Below are positions 5,652 through 5,745 of a DNA stretch of 5,745 bases, one piece after another (the first letter of the stretch is position 1; every line of letters begins with the position of its first letter). This stretch comes from Rubritepida sp. GTDB lineage: Bacteria; Pseudomonadota; Alphaproteobacteria; Acetobacterales; Acetobacteraceae. The notes beneath the pieces are model-generated. The model saw only the letters and a list, made by a program, of their open reading frames with translations, was not told where the DNA came from and did not search any database. The stretch is taken from contig JALHNW010000134.1 of the NCBI GenBank assembly GCA_022843345.1, positions 1 to 5,745 on the forward strand, in the 5' to 3' direction. A program made the position numbers and the translations under genes.

Positions 5652-5745
5652 CCGCGGAGCACGCGCTCTACCTCGCCGCGCGCCTGTTGATGGTCGCGCT
5701 CTGCGCCGTCGCGGCCATCGCGGCGCTGCGGCGCTGGCGGCTGCG
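5648..5745 (+). CDS. N-terminus of an unrecognised membrane protein (cut by window edge)
   Basis: A frame opening with TTG at 5648 overlaps the puuD stop as TTGA and stays open to the window end (32 full codons). After a short polar start (TAEHALYL) it has a hydrophobic, alanine/leucine-rich stretch of about 18 residues, then a basic run (RRWRLR), as in an N-terminal membrane helix with its basic end in the cytoplasm. An in-frame ATG at 5690 is an alternative start but would cut into the hydrophobic stretch. The four-base overlap suggests translational coupling to puuD and membership of the urate operon. Too little is visible to name a family. Confidence 0.5.
   Translation, partial: MTAEHALYLAARLLMVALCAVAAIAALRRWRL

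Noticed and set aside
1..5745. tRNA or rRNA genes, CRISPR arrays, insertion sequences, phage or toxin-antitoxin genes
   Set aside because: I saw no regularly spaced repeat array, transposase-like protein, terminal inverted repeats with target duplications, or RNA-gene-like segment on either strand. The window is filled with ordinary metabolic and membrane genes.

Overview
The window is very GC-rich, with dense coding and strong third-position G/C bias that opens long false frames opposite the real genes. Together with the gene content (a cytochrome-linked urate oxidase, an OtnK-type kinase and an E. coli-like SerA) this suggests a high-GC alphaproteobacterium. An Acetobacteraceae/Roseomonas-like host is my best guess, from general recall and not from a search.

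Layout. Positions 1-784 (minus) hold the N-terminal 261 codons of a 3-oxo-tetronate kinase (OtnK, DUF1537 family), cut by the window edge. Divergent from it at 824-1440 (plus) are two small overlapping genes for unrecognised two-segment membrane proteins. They converge on a minus-strand pair: an M20-family zinc amidohydrolase (2703-3983) directly abutting a SerA-type D-3-phosphoglycerate dehydrogenase with an ACT domain (1458-2702). A 126-bp divergent intergenic region (3984-4109) separates this pair from a plus-strand purine-catabolism unit: 5-hydroxyisourate hydrolase (4110-4460), the membrane-bound cytochrome c urate oxidase PuuD (4467-5651), and the start of an unrecognised membrane protein (5648 to the edge).

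How it fits together. PuuD would oxidise urate to 5-hydroxyisourate at the inner membrane, passing electrons to its own C-terminal cytochrome c domain. UraH would then hydrolyse 5-hydroxyisourate to OHCU. The amidohydrolase belongs to the superfamily that contains allantoate amidohydrolase, ureidoglycolate amidohydrolase, beta-ureidopropionase and N-carbamoyl-L-amino-acid hydrolase. Its head-to-head position with uraH-puuD suggests a later ureide step. SerA may connect the resulting C2/C3 carbon to serine metabolism, but that is inference. OHCU decarboxylase and allantoinase are not in the window.

The main non-coding signal is the uraH/amidohydrolase intergenic region. It has a near-perfect inverted repeat centred at about 4050, a wider 11-bp perfect inverted repeat around it, and symmetric weak promoter-like boxes pointing outward. 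This looks like a shared operator for divergent, co-regulated transcription. I do not see a clearly novel system; most genes belong to known families.
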